64,000 bases of DNA from assembly GCF_026151205.1 (NCBI RefSeq), contig NC_087082.1, forward strand, positions 6,455,908-6,519,907. The letters are read 5' to 3'. The stretch comes from Bolinopsis microptera. Lineage: Eukaryota > Ctenophora > Tentaculata > Lobata > Bolinopsidae. Positions 1 through 13,923 of the stretch are shown in pieces. The position numbers and the translations under genes were made by a program. The notes under the pieces are model-generated. The model searched no databases. It was not told where the DNA came from and saw only the letters and a list, made by a program, of their open reading frames with translations. Every line of letters begins with the position of its first letter. Position 1 is the first letter of the stretch.

Positions 1-720
1 TTTTAATGTATTACGTTTATCACAGTTCAAATAAATTTTAGATTTTGAACGTACCCAAGAAAACATTTCAACTTTAATGCGACTCATAAATAATATACCA
101 ATCCGGATTTTACTCGAGGTACTTGCAATGACAATATTAAATATATAAAAACTGTCAGTTCTAGACTTGGTTAAACATCACTTGGTACTGACTTGGACCA
201 CGCCCATATTTTTCACCAATGTTTAACAGGCAAAATTCTCTAAATCGTTAATTTAATCACAAAGGAGTATGGAAGGAGTTCTAAATGTGTGCTCCTCTAA
301 TATAAACAGTAGGAAATGGTAGCCTGGATAGTCATATTTATGCTTTTCATGCAAAGTTACAACAAAGTCTTCATGTTATATATCTAGGGTTTCATATAAT
401 TGTGCTTAATGCTACAAAGATAAGTTGACCGTCTGAAATATAATGTAAAACCAGACAGCGTCGCTCGTCAATGTCGTCCAATTTAAACATGTTAAAGAGC
501 GGGTGGAAGTTGATAGCATTTTGTGATGAACGTTAGTTAAAGCTTTAAACAGATTAACCATCACATAACGGCTGCACCTGTTCAGTTACTGTCACGTTTA
601 AAACTACAGAACTTTTAACTTGTTAAGCTTTTAAGGATATAATCTTAACTTTAATCTGACGCGCCTCCTAAAAAATGGCTGCACTGATCAACTCGGTCAT
701 TTTACTATCATACTAACCAA
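1..720. other. Non-coding, AT-rich; end of a dispersed element near 40-115
   Basis: No exon or RNA gene is seen. Bases about 78-112 (GCGACTCATAAATAATATAC and onward) closely match the right end of the hairpin element at 26980-27015, so a copy of that element or its end probably lies here. The stretch is most likely intron or upstream flank of the fibrocystin-L gene, since the first exon in the window is internal. Confidence 0.5.
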
Positions 721-843
721 TAGTGTTCACTATGGTAACTAGTAGTGTAACTATGGTAACTAGTAGTGTAACTATGGTAACTAGTAGTGTTCACTATGGT
801 AACTAGTAGTGTAACTATGGTAACTAGTAGTGTTACTACCATA
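720..843. repeat. Short tandem repeat, about 20-bp unit (CTATGGTAACTAGTAGTGTA)
   Basis: Five to six near-identical units of about 20-22 bp, some with a TTC variant (GTGTTCACTATGG). The same unit recurs inside an exon at 47781-47813 and in an intron at 52893-52921, so this array belongs to a dispersed short-repeat family. Confidence 0.85.
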
Positions 844-943
844 CTAACCACTAACGTCTACTATGCACCTTTATATGCTGTATAACTAGGACCCAAGAAG
901 ACTCGGGAGATATCATGTAGCAGTAGTAGTTTATAGGAGAGAT

Positions 944-3900
944 AGCTATAAGTATTTACAACTGAAACGGAGCCTGCTTGATATTATGTAGCTAGGGTCT
1001 GGACTAGCTATAAGTATTTACAACTGAAACGGAGCCTGCTTGATATAATGTAGCTAGGGTCTGGACTAGCTATAAGTATTTACAACTGAAACGGCGCCTG
1101 CTTGATATCATGTAGCTAGGGTCTGGACTAGCTATAAGTATTTACAACTGAAACGGCGCCTGCTTGATATCATGTAGCTAGGGTCTGGACTAGCTATAAG
1201 TATTTACAACTGAAACGGAGCCTGCTTGATATTATATAGCTAGGGTCTGGACTAGCTATAAGTATTTACAACTGAAACGGAGCCTGCTTGATATCATGTA
1301 GCTAGGGTCTGGACTAGCTATAAGTATTTACAACTGAAACGGAGCCTGCTTGATATAATGTAGCTAGGGTCTGGACTAGCTATAAGTATTTACAAATGAA
1401 ACGGAGCCTGCTTGATATCATGTAGCTAGGGTCTGGACTAGCTATAAGTATTTACAAATGAAACGGAGCCTGCTTGATATTATGTAGCTAGGGTCTGGAC
1501 TAGCTATAAGTATTTACAAATGAAACGGAGCCTGCTTGATATCATGTAGCTAGGGTCTGGACTAGCTATAAGTATTTACAAATGAAACGGAGCCTGCTTG
1601 ATATCATGTAGCTAGGGTCTGGACTTGCTATAAGTATTTACAAATGAAACGGAGCCTGCTTGATATCATGTAGCTAGGGTCTGGACTTGCTATAAGTATT
1701 TACAACTGAAACGGAGCCTGCTTGATATCATGTAGCTAGGGTCTGGACTAGCTATAAGTATTTACAACTGAAACGGAGCCTGCTTGATATCATGTAGCTA
1801 GGGTCTGGACTTGCTATAAGTATTTACAAATGAAACGGAGCCTGCTTGATATCATGTAGCTAGGGTCTGGACTTGCTATAAGTATTTACAACTGAAACGG
1901 AGCCTGCTTGATATCATGTAGCTAGGGTCTGGACTAGCTATAAGTATTTACAAATGAAACGGAGCCTGCTTGATATTATGTAGCTAGGGTCTGGACTTGC
2001 TATAAGTATTTACAACTGAAACGGAGCCTGCTTGATATTATGTAGCTAGGGTCTGGACTAGCTATAAGTATTTACAAATGAAACGGAGCCTGCTTGATAT
2101 TATGTAGCTAGGGTCTGGACTAGCTATAAGTATTTACAACTGAAACGGAGCCTGCTTGATATCATGTAGCTAGGGTCTGGACTTGCTATAAGTATTTACA
2201 ACTGAAACGGAGCCTGCTTGATATTATGTAGCTAGGGTCTGGACTCTGGACTAGCTATAAGTATTTACAACTGGAACGGCGCCTGCTTGATATCATGTAG
2301 CTAGGGTCTGGACTAGCTATAAGTATTTACAACTGAAACGGAGCCTGCTTGATATTATGTAGCTAGGGTCTGGACTAGCTATAAGTATTTACAACTGAAA
2401 CGGAGCCTGCTTGATATTATGTAGCTAGGGTCTGGACTAGCTATAAGTATTTACAACTGAAACGGAGCCTGCTTGATATTATGTAGCTAGGGTCTGGACT
2501 AGCTATAAGTATTTACAAATGAAACGGAGCCTGCTTGATATCATGTAGCTAGGGTCTGGACTAGCTATAAGTATTTACAACTGAAACGGAGCCTGCTTGA
2601 TATCATGTAGCTAGGGTCTGGACTAGCTATAAGTATTTACAAATGAAACGGAGCCTGCTTGATATCATGTAGCTAGGGTCTGGACTTACTATAAGTATTT
2701 ACAACTGAAACGGAGCCTGCTTGATATTATGTAGCTAGGGTCTGGACTAGCTATAAGTATTTACAACTGAAACGGAGCCTGCTTGATATCATGTAGCTAG
2801 GGTCTGGACTTGCTATAAGTATTTACAACTGAAACGGAGCCTGCTTGATATTATGTAGCTAGGGTCTGGACTCTGGACTAGCTATAAGTATTTACAACTG
2901 GAACGGCGCCTGCTTGATATCATGTAGCTAGGGTCTGGACTAGCTATAAGTATTTACAACTGAAACGGAGCCTGCTTGATATTATGTAGCTAGGGTCTGG
3001 ACTAGCTATAAGTATTTACAACTGAAACGGAGCCTGCTTGATATTATGTAGCTAGGGTCTGGACTAGCTATAAGTATTTACAACTGAAACGGAGCCTGCT
3101 TGATATTATGTAGCTAGGGTCTGGACTAGCTATAAGTATTTACAAATGAAACGGAGCCTGCTTGATATCATGTAGCTAGGGTCTGGACTAGCTATAAGTA
3201 TTTACAACTGAAACGGAGCCTGCTTGATATCATGTAGCTAGGGTCTGGACTAGCTATAAGTATTTACAAATGAAACGGAGCCTGCTTGATATCATGTAGC
3301 TAGGGTCTGGACTTACTATAAGTATTTACAACTGAAACGGAGCCTGCTTGATATCATGTAGCTAGGGTCTGGACTAGCTATAAGTATTTACAAATGAAAC
3401 GGAGCCTGCTTGATATCATGTAGCTAGGGTCTGGACTAGCTATAAGTATTTACAACTGAAACGGAGCCTGCTTGATATTATGTAGCTAGGGTCTGGACTA
3501 GCTATAAGTATTTACAACTGAAACGGAGCCTGCTTGATATTATGTAGCTAGGGTCTGGACTAGCTATAAGTATTTACAACTGAAACGGAGCCTGCTTGAT
3601 ATTATGTAGCTAGGGTCTGGACTAGCTATAAGTATTTACAAATGAAACGGAGCCTGCTTGATATCATGTAGCTAGGGTCTGGACTAGCTATAAGTATTTA
3701 CAACTGAAACGGAGCCTGCTTGATATCATGTAGCTAGGGTCTGGAATAGCTATAAGTATTTACAAATGAAACGGAGCCTGCTTGATATCATGTAGCTAGG
3801 GTCTTGACTTGCTATAAGTATTTACAAATGAAACGGAGCCTGCTTGATATCATGTAGCTAGGGTCTGGACTTGCTATAAGTATTTACAACTGAAACGGAG

Positions 3901-6900
3901 CCTGCTTGATATTATGTAGCTAGGGTCTGGACTAGCTATAAGTATTTACAAATGAAACGGAGCCTGCTTGATATTATGTAGCTAGGGTCTGGACTAGCTA
4001 TAAGTATTTACAAATGAAACGGAGCCTGCTTGATATCATGTAGCTAGGGTCTGGACTAGCTATAAGTATTTACAACTGAAACGGAGCCTGCTTGATATAA
4101 TGTAGCTAGGGTCTGGACTTGCTATAAGTATTTACAAATGAAACGGAGCCTTCTTGATATTATGTAGCTAGGGTCTGGACTAGCTATAAGTATTTACAAA
4201 TGAAACGGAGCCTGCTTGATATCATGTAGCTAGGGTCTGGACTAGCTATAGGTATTTACAACTGAAACGGAGCCTGCTTGATATCATGTAGCTAGGGTCT
4301 GGACTAGCTATAGGTATTTACAACTGAAACGGAGCCTGCTTGATATTATGTAGCTAGGGTCTGGACTAGCTATAAGTATTTACAACTGAAACGGAGCCTG
4401 CTTGATATCATGTAGCTAGGGTCTGGACTAGCTATAAGTATTTACAACTGAAACGGAGCCTGCTTGATGTTATGTAGCTAGGGTCTGGACTTGCTATAAG
4501 TATTTACAACTGAAACGGAGCCTGCTTGATATTATGTAGCTAGGGTCTGGACTAGCTATAAGTATTTACAACTGAAACGGAGCCTGCTTGATATCATGTA
4601 GCTAGGGTCTGGACTTGCTATAAGTATTTACAAATGAAACGGAGCCTGCTTGATATCATGTAGCTAGGGTCTGGACTAGCTATAAGTATTTACAACTGAA
4701 ACGGAGCCTGCTTGATATCATGTAGCTAGGGTCTGGACTTGCTATAAGTATTTACAACTGAAACGGAGCCTGCTTGATATCATGTAGCTAGGGTCTGGAC
4801 TAGCTATAAGTATTTACAACTGAAACGGAGCCTGCTTGATATTATGTAGCTAGGGTCTGGACTTGCTATAAGTATTTACAACTGAAACGGAGCCTGCTTG
4901 ATGTTATGTAGCTAGGGTCTGGACTTGCTATAAGTATTTACAACTGAAACGGAGCCTGCTTGATATTATGTAGCTAGGGTCTGGACTTGCTATAAGTATT
5001 TACAACTGAAACGGAGCCTGCTTGATATCATGTAGCTAGGGTCTGGACTTGCTATAAGTATTTACAAATGAAACGGAGCCTGCTTGATATCATGTAGCTA
5101 GGGTCTGGACTAGCTATAAGTATTTACAACTGAAACGGAGCCTGCTTGATATCATGTAGCTAGGGTCTGGACTTGCTATAAGTATTTACAACTGAAACGG
5201 AGCCTGCTTGATATCATGTAGCTAGGGTCTGGACTAGCTATAAGTATTTACAACTGAAACGGAGCCTGCTTGATATCATGTAGCTAGGGTCTGGACTAGC
5301 TATAAGTATTTACAACTGAAACGGAGCCTGCTTGATATTATGTAGCTAGGGTCTGGACTAGCTATAAGTATTTACAAATGAAACGGAGCCTGCTTGATAT
5401 CATGTAGCTAGGGTCTGGACTTGCTATAGGTATTTACAACTGAAACGGAGCCTGCTTGATATCATGTAGCTAGGGTCTGGACTAGCTATAAGTATTTACA
5501 AATGAAACGGAGCCTGCTTGATATCATGTAGCTAGGGTCTGGACTAGCTATAAGTATTTACAACTGAAACGGAGCCTGCTTGATATCATGTAGCTAGGGT
5601 CTGGACTTGCTATAAGTATTTACAACTGAAACGGAGCCTGCTTGATATTATGTAGCTAGGGTCTGGACTAGCTATAGGTATTTACAACTGAAACGGAGCC
5701 TGCTTGATATTATGTAGCTAGGGTCTGGACTAGCTATAAGTATTTACAACTGAAACGGAGCCTGCTTGATATCATGTAGCTAGGGTCTGGACTTGCTATA
5801 AATATTTACAACTGAAACGGAGCCTGCTTGATATTATGTAGCTAGGGTCTGGACTAGCTATAAGTATTTACAACTGAAACGGCGCCTGCTTGATATCATG
5901 TAGCTAGGGTCTGGACTAGCTATAAGTATTTACAAATGAAACGGAGCCTGCTTGATATTATGTAGCTAGGGTCTGGACTAGCTATAAGTATTTACAAATG
6001 AAACGGCGCCTGCTTGATATTATGTAGCTAGGGTCTGGACTAGCTATAAGTATTTACAACTGAAACGGAGCCTGCTTGATATCATGTAGCTAGGGTCTGG
6101 ACTAGCTATAAGTATTTACAACTGAAACGGAGCCTGCTTGATATTATGTAGTTAGGGTCTGGACTAGCTATAAGTATTTACAACTGAAACGGAGCCTGCT
6201 TGATATCATGTAGCTAGGGTCTGGACTAGCTATAAGTATTTACAACTGAAACGGAGCCTGCTTGATATCATGTAGCTAGGGTCTGGACTTGCTATAAGTA
6301 TTTACAAATGAAACGGAGCCTGCTTGATATTATGTAGCTAGGGTCTGGACTAGCTATAAGTATTTACAACTGAAACGGAGCCTGCTTGATATTATGTAAC
6401 TAGGGTCTGGACTAGCTATAAGTATTTACAAATGAAACGGAGCCTGCTTGATATCATGTAGCTAGGGTCTGGACTAGCTATAAGTATTTACAACTGAAAC
6501 GGAGCCTGCTTGATATCATGTAGCTAGGGTCTGGACTTGCTATAAGTATTTACAACTGAAACGGAGCCTGCTTGATATCATGTAGCTAGGGTCTGGACTT
6601 GCTATAAGTATTTACAACTGAAACGGAGCCTGCTTGATATCATGTAGCTAGGGTCTGGACTAGCTATAAGTATTTACAAATGAAACGGAGCCTGCTTGAT
6701 ATCATGTAGCTAGGGTCTGGACTAGCTATAGGTATTTACAACTGAAACGGAGCCTGCTTGATATTATGTAGCTAGGGTCTGGACTAGCTATAAGTATTTA
6801 CAACTGAAACGGAGCCTGCTTGATATCATGTAGCTAGGGTCTGGACTTGCTATAAGTATTTACAAATGAAACGGAGCCTGCTTGATATTATGTAGCTAGG

Positions 6901-9900
6901 GTCTGGACTAGCTATAAGTATTTACAAATGAAACGGAGCCTGCTTGATATCATGTAGCTAGGGTCTGGACTAGCTATAAGTATTTACAACTGAAACGGAG
7001 CCTGCTTGATGTCATGTAGCTAGGGTCTGGACTTGCTATAAGTATTTACAAATGAAACGGAGCCTGCTTGATGTATGTAGCTAGGGTCTGGACTAGCTAT
7101 AAGTATTTACAAATGAAACGGAGCCTGCTTGATATTATGTAGCTAGGGTCTGGACTTGCTATAAGTATTTACAACTGAAACGGCGCCTGCTTGATATCAT
7201 GTAGCTAGGGTCTGGACTAGCTATAAGTATTTACAACTGAAACGGAGCCTGCTTGATGTTATGTAGCTAGGGTCTGGACTTGCTATAAGTATTTACAACT
7301 GAAACGGAGCCTGCTTGATGTTATGTAGCTAGGGTCTGGACTTGCTATAAGTATTTACAACTGAAACGGAGCCTGCTTGATATCATGTAGCTAGGGTCTG
7401 GACTTGCTATAAGTATTTACAAATGAAACGGAGCCTGCTTGATATCATGTAGCTAGGGTCTGGACTAGCTATAAGTATTTACAACTGAAACGGAGCCTGC
7501 TTGATATCATGTAGCTAGGGTCTGGACTTGCTATAAGTATTTACAACTGAAACGGAGCCTGCTTGATATCATGTAGCTAGGGTCTGGACTAGCTATAAGT
7601 ATTTACAACTGAAACGGAGCCTGCTTGATATCATGTAGCTAGGGTCTGGACTAGCTATAAGTATTTACAACTGAAACGGAGCCTGCTTGATATTATGTAG
7701 CTAGGGTCTGGACTAGCTATAAGTATTTACAAATGAAACGGAGCCTGCTTGATATCATGTAGCTAGGGTCTGGACTTGCTATAGTATTTACAACTGAAAC
7801 GGAGCCTGCTTGATATCATGTAGCTAGGGTCTGGACTAGCTATAAGTATTTACAAATGAAACGGAGCCTGCTTGATATCATGTAGCTAGGGTCTGGACTA
7901 GCTATAAGTATTTACAACTGAAACGGAGCCTGCTTGATATCATGTAGCTAGGGTCTGGACTTGCTATAAGTATTTACAACTGAAACGGAGCCTGCTTGAT
8001 ATTATGTAGCTAGGGTCTGGACTAGCTATAGGTATTTACAACTGAAACGGAGCCTGCTTGATATTATGTAGCTAGGGTCCTGGACTAGCTATAAGTATTT
8101 ACAACTGAAACGGAGCCTGCTTGATATCATGTAGCTAGGGTCTGGACTTGCTAATAAGTACTTTAAACTGACGGAGCCTGCTTGATATTATGTAGCTAGG
8201 GTCTGGACTAGCTATAAGTATTTACAACTGAAACGGCGCCTGCTTGATATCATGTAGCTAGGGTCTGGACTAGCTATAAGTATTTACAAATGAAACGGAG
8301 CCTGCTTGATATTATGTAGCTAGGGTCTGGACTAGCTATAAGTATTTACAAATGAAACGGCGCCTGCTTGATATTATGTAGCTAGGGTCTGGACTAGCTA
8401 TAAGTATTTACAACTGAAAACGGAGCCTGCTTGATATCATGTAGCTAGGGTCTGGACTAGCTATAAGTATTTACAACTGAAACGGAGCCTGCTTGATATC
8501 ATGTAGCTAGGGTCTGGACTAGCTATAAGTATTTACAACTGAAACGGAGCCTGCTTGATATCATGTAGCTAGGGTCTGGACTAGCTATAAGTATTTACAA
8601 CTGAAACGGAGCCTGCTTGATATCATGTAGCTAGGGTCTGGACTTGCTATAAGTATTTACAAATGAAACGGAGCCTGCTTGATATTATGTAGCTAGGGTC
8701 TGGACTAGCTATAAGTATTTACAACTGAAACGGAGCCTGCTTGATATTATGTAACTAGGGTCTGGACTAGCTATAAGTATTTACAAATGAAACGGAGCCT
8801 GCTTGATATCATGTAGCTAGGGTCTGGACTAGCTATAAGTATTTACAACTGAAACGGAGCCTGCTTGATATCATGTAGCTAGGGTCTGGACTTGCTATAA
8901 GTATTTACAACTGAAACGGAGCCTGCTTGATATCATGTAGCTAGGGTCTGGACTTGCTATAAGTATTTACAACTGAAACGGAGCCTGCTTGATATCATGT
9001 AGCTAGGGTCTGGACTAGCTATAAGTATTTACAAATGAAACGGAGCCTGCTTGATATCATGTAGCTAGGGTCTGGACTAGCTATAGGTATTTACAACTGA
9101 AACGGAGCCTGCTTGATATTATGTAGCTAGGGTCTGGACTAGCTATAAGTATTTACAACTGAAACGGAGCCTGCTTGATATCATGTAGCTAGGGTCTGGA
9201 CTAGCTATAAGTATTTACAACTGAAACGGAGCCTGCTTGATATCATGTAGCTAGGGTCTGGACTTGCTATAAGTATTTACAAATGAAACGGAGCCTGCTT
9301 GATATTATGTAGCTAGGGTCTGGACTAGCTATAAGTATTTACAACTGAAACGGAGCCTGCTTGATATTATGTAACTAGGGTCTGGACTAGCTATAAGTAT
9401 TTACAAATGAAACGGAGCCTGCTTGATATCATGTAGCTAGGGTCTGGACTAGCTATAAGTATTTACAACTGAAACGGAGCCTGCTTGATATCATGTAGCT
9501 AGGGTCTGGACTTGCTATAAGTATTTACAACTGAAACGGAGCCTGCTTGATATCATGTAGCTAGGGTCTGGACTTGCTATAAGTATTTACAACTGAAACG
9601 GAGCCTGCTTGATATCATGTAGCTAGGGTCTGGACTAGCTATAAGTATTTACAAATGAAACGGAGCCTGCTTGATATCATGTAGCTAGGGTCTGGACTAG
9701 CTATAGGTATTTACAACTGAAACGGAGCCTGCTTGATATTATGTAGCTAGGGTCTGGACTAGCTATAAGTATTTACAACTGAAACGGAGCCTGCTTGATA
9801 TCATGTAGCTAGGGTCTGGACTTGCTATAAGTATTTACAAATGAAACGGAGCCTGCTTGATATTATGTAGCTAGGGTCTGGACTAGCTATAAGTATTTAC

Positions 9901-12900
9901 AAATGAAACGGAGCCTGCTTGATATCATGTAGCTAGGGTCTGGACTAGCTATAAGTATTTACAACTGAAACGGAGCCTGCTTGATGTCATGTAGCTAGGG
10001 TCTGGACTTGCTATAAGTATTTACAAATGAAACGGAGCCTGCTTGATGTTATGTAGCTAGGGTCTGGACTAGCTATAAGTATTTACAACTGAAACGGAGC
10101 CTGCTTGATGTTATGTAGCTAGGGTCTGGACTTGCTATAAGTATTTACAACTGAAACGGAGCCTGCTTGATGTTATGTAGCTAGGGTCTGGACTTGCTAT
10201 AAGTATTTACAACTGAAACGGAGCCTGCTTGATATCATGTAGCTAGGGTCTGGACTTGCTATAAGTATTTACAAATGAAACGGAGCCTGCTTGATATCAT
10301 GTAGCTAGGGTCTGGACTAGCTATAAGTATTTACAACTGAAACGGAGCCTGCTTGATATCATGTAGCTAGGGTCTGGACTTGCTATAAGTATTTACAACT
10401 GAAACGGAGCCTGCTTGATATCATGTAGCTAGGGTCTGGACTAGCTATAAGTATTTACAACTGAAACGGAGCCTGCTTGATATCATGTAGCTAGGGTCTG
10501 GACTAGCTATAAGTATTTACAACTGAAACGGAGCCTGCTTGATATTATGTAGCTAGGGTCTGGACTAGCTATAAGTATTTACAAATGAAACGGAGCCTGC
10601 TTGATATCATGTAGCTAGGGTCTGGACTTGCTATAGGTATTTACAACTGAAACGGAGCCTGCTTGATATCATGTAGCTAGGGTCTGGACTAGCTATAAGT
10701 ATTTACAAATGAAACGGAGCCTGCTTGATATCATGTAGCTAGGGTCTGGACTAGCTATAAGTATTTACAACTGAAACGGAGCCTGCTTGATATCATGTAG
10801 CTAGGGTCTGGACTTGCTATAAGTATTTACAACTGAAACGGAGCCTGCTTGATATTATGTAGCTAGGGTCTGGACTAGCTATAAGTATTTACAACTGAAA
10901 CGGAGCCTGCTTGATATTATGATTTATGTAGCTAGGGTCTGGACTAGCTATAAGTATTTACAACTGAAACGGAGCCTGCTTGATATCATGTAGCTAGGGT
11001 CTGGACTTGCTATAAGTATTTACAACTGAAACGGAGCCTGCTTGATATTATGTAGCTAGGGTCTGGACTAGCTATAAGTATTTACAACTGAAACGGCGCC
11101 TGCTTGATATCATGTAGCTAGGGTCTGGACTAGCTATAAGTATTTACAAATGAAACGGAGCCTGCTTGATATTATGTAGCTAGGGTCTGGACTAGCTATA
11201 AGTATTTACAAATGAAACGGCGCCTGCTTGATATTATGTAGCTAGGGTCTGGACTAGCTATAAGTATTTACAACTGAAACGGAGCCTGCTTGATATCATG
11301 TAGCTAGGGTCTGGACTAGCTATAAGTATTTACAACTGAAACGGAGCCTGCTTGATATTATGTAGCTAGGGTCTGGACTAGCTATAAGTATTTACAACTG
11401 AAACGGAGCCTGCTTGATATCATGTAGCTAGGGTCTGGACTAGCTATAAGTATTTACAACTGAAACGGAGCCTGCTTGATATCATGTAGCTAGGGTCTGG
11501 ACTTGCTATAAGTATTTACAAATGAAACGGAGCCTGCTTGATATTATGTAGCTAGGGTCTGGACTAGCTATAAGTATTTACAACTGAAACGGAGCCTGCT
11601 TGATATTATGTAACTAGGGTCTGGACTAGCTATAAGTATTTACAAATGAAACGGAGCCTGCTTGATATCATGTAGCTAGGGTCTGGACTAGCTATAAGTA
11701 TTTACAACTGAAACGGAGCCTGCTTGATATCATGTAGCTAGGGTCTGGACTTGCTATAAGTATTTACAACTGAAACGGAGCCTGCTTGATATCATGTAGC
11801 TAGGGTCTGGACTTGCTATAAGTATTTACAACTGAAACGGAGCCTGCTTGATATCATGTAGCTAGGGTCTGGACTAGCTATAAGTATTTACAAATGAAAC
11901 GGAGCCTGCTTGATATCATGTAGCTAGGGTCTGGACTAGCTATAGGTATTTACAACTGAAACGGAGCCTGCTTGATATTATGTAGCTAGGGTCTGGACTA
12001 GCTATAAGTATTTACAACTGAAACGGAGCCTGCTTGATATCATGTAGCTAGGGTCTGGACTTGCTATAAGTATTTACAACTGAAACGGAGCCTGCTTGAT
12101 ATCATGTAGCTAGGGTCTGGACTAGCTATAAGTATTTACAACTGAAACGGAGCCTGCTTGATATCATGTAGCTAGGGTCTGGACTTGCTATAAGTATTTA
12201 CAAATGAAACGGAGCCTGCTTGATATTATGTAGCTAGGGTCTGGACTAGCTATAAGTATTTACAACTGAAACGGAGCCTGCTTGATATTATGTAGCTAGG
12301 GTCTGGACTAGCTATAAGTATTTACAAATGAAACGGAGCCTGCTTGATATCATGTAGCTAGGGTCTGGACTAGCTATAAGTATTTACAACTGAAACGGAG
12401 CCTGCTTGATATCATGTAGCTAGGGTCTGGACTTGCTATAAGTATTTACAACTGAAACGGAGCCTGCTTGATATCATGTAGCTAGGGTCTGGACTTGCTA
12501 TAAGTATTTACAACTGAAACGGAGCCTGCTTGATATCATGTAGCTAGGGTCTGGACTAGCTATAAGTATTTACAAATGAAACGGAGCCTGCTTGATATCA
12601 TGTAGCTAGGGTCTGGACTAGCTATAAGTATTTACAACTGAAACGGAGCCTGCTTGATATTATGTAGCTAGGGTCTGGACTAGCTATAAGTATTTACAAC
12701 TGAAACGGAGCCTGCTTGATATCATGTAGCTAGGGTCTGGACTTGCTATAAGTATTTACAACTGAAACGGAGCCTGCTTGATATCATGTAGCTAGGGTCT
12801 GGACTAGCTATAAGTATTTACAAATGAAACGGAGCCTGCTTGATATCATGTAGCTAGGGTCTGGACTTGCTATAAGTATTTACAACTGAAACGGAGCCTG

Positions 12901-13681
12901 CTTGATATCATGTAGCTAGGGTCTGGACTAGCTATAAGTATTTACAACTGAAACGGAGCCTGCTTGATATCATGTAGCTAGGGTCTGGACTAGCTATAAG
13001 TATTTACAAATGAAACGGAGCCTGCTTGATATCATGTAGCTAGGGTCTGGACTAGCTATAAGTATTTACAACTGAAACGGAGCCTGCTTGATATTATGTA
13101 GCTAGGGTCTGGACTAGCTATAAGTATTTACAAATGAAACGGAGCCTGCTTGATATCATGTAGCTAGGGTCTGGACTAGCTATAAGTATTTACAACTGAA
13201 ACGGAGCCTGCTTGATATCATGTAGCTAGGGTCTGGACTAGCTATAAGTATTTACAAATGAAACGGAGCCTGCTTGATATCATGTAGCTAGGGTCTGGAC
13301 TTGCTATAAGTATTTACAAATGAAACGGAGCCTGCTTGATATTATGTAGCTAGGGTCTGGACTAGCTATAAGTATTTACAACTGAAACGGAGCCTGCTTG
13401 ATATTATGTAGCTAGGGTCTGGACTAGCTATAAGTATTTACAACTGAAACGGAGCCTGCTTGATATTATGTAGCTAGGGTCTGGACTAGCTATAAGTATT
13501 TACAACTGAAACGGAGCCTGCTTGATATTATGTAGCTAGGGTCTGGACTAGCTATAGGTATTTACAACTGAAACGGAGCCTGCTTGATATTATGTAGCTA
13601 GGGTCTGGACTAGCTATAAGTATTTACAACTGAAACGGTCAACGGAGCCTGCTTGATATTATGTAGCTAGGGTCTGGACTA
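944..13681. repeat. 62-bp satellite / minisatellite array, about 205 copies
   Basis: A 62-bp unit, starting AGCTATAAGTATTTACAACT and ending CTAGGGTCTGGACT, is repeated head to tail for 12.7 kb. Copies differ mainly at a handful of two-state positions: CAACTG/CAAATG, GATATTATG/GATATCATG, GGACTAG/GGACTTG, ATAAG/ATAGG, CGGAGCC/CGGCGCC. A few units carry small indels (7-bp duplications near 2241 and 2868, a 7-bp insertion near 10920). All frames contain stops and 62 is not a multiple of 3, so it is non-coding. There are no unique spacers, so it is not CRISPR. It probably sits in an intron of, or just upstream of, the fibrocystin-L gene. Confidence 0.97.
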
Positions 13682-13923
13682 TCTAGACCTGGTTAAATAT
13701 TCCCATTCCTCATTACATAAATAATATTATGACGCAGTGAAACTATCGGACTACGATGTATGGTGACTTACCAACCCATGACAACATTAAAATAAATTGA
13801 CTCTGTTTCATCGTTTTCTCAAATTATTTGTGTAATGGGGAATAGTAATATTACATAAATAATTAGTAATATGTGTTACTGATATGGAATGTTTATCTCT
13901 AATATTCACCACACTTCCTCCAG

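Noticed and set aside
944-13681. CRISPR array
   Set aside because: Units are contiguous 62-mers without unique spacers, in a eukaryotic intron-rich setting. The same holds for the 32-bp arrays at 49238 and 53083.
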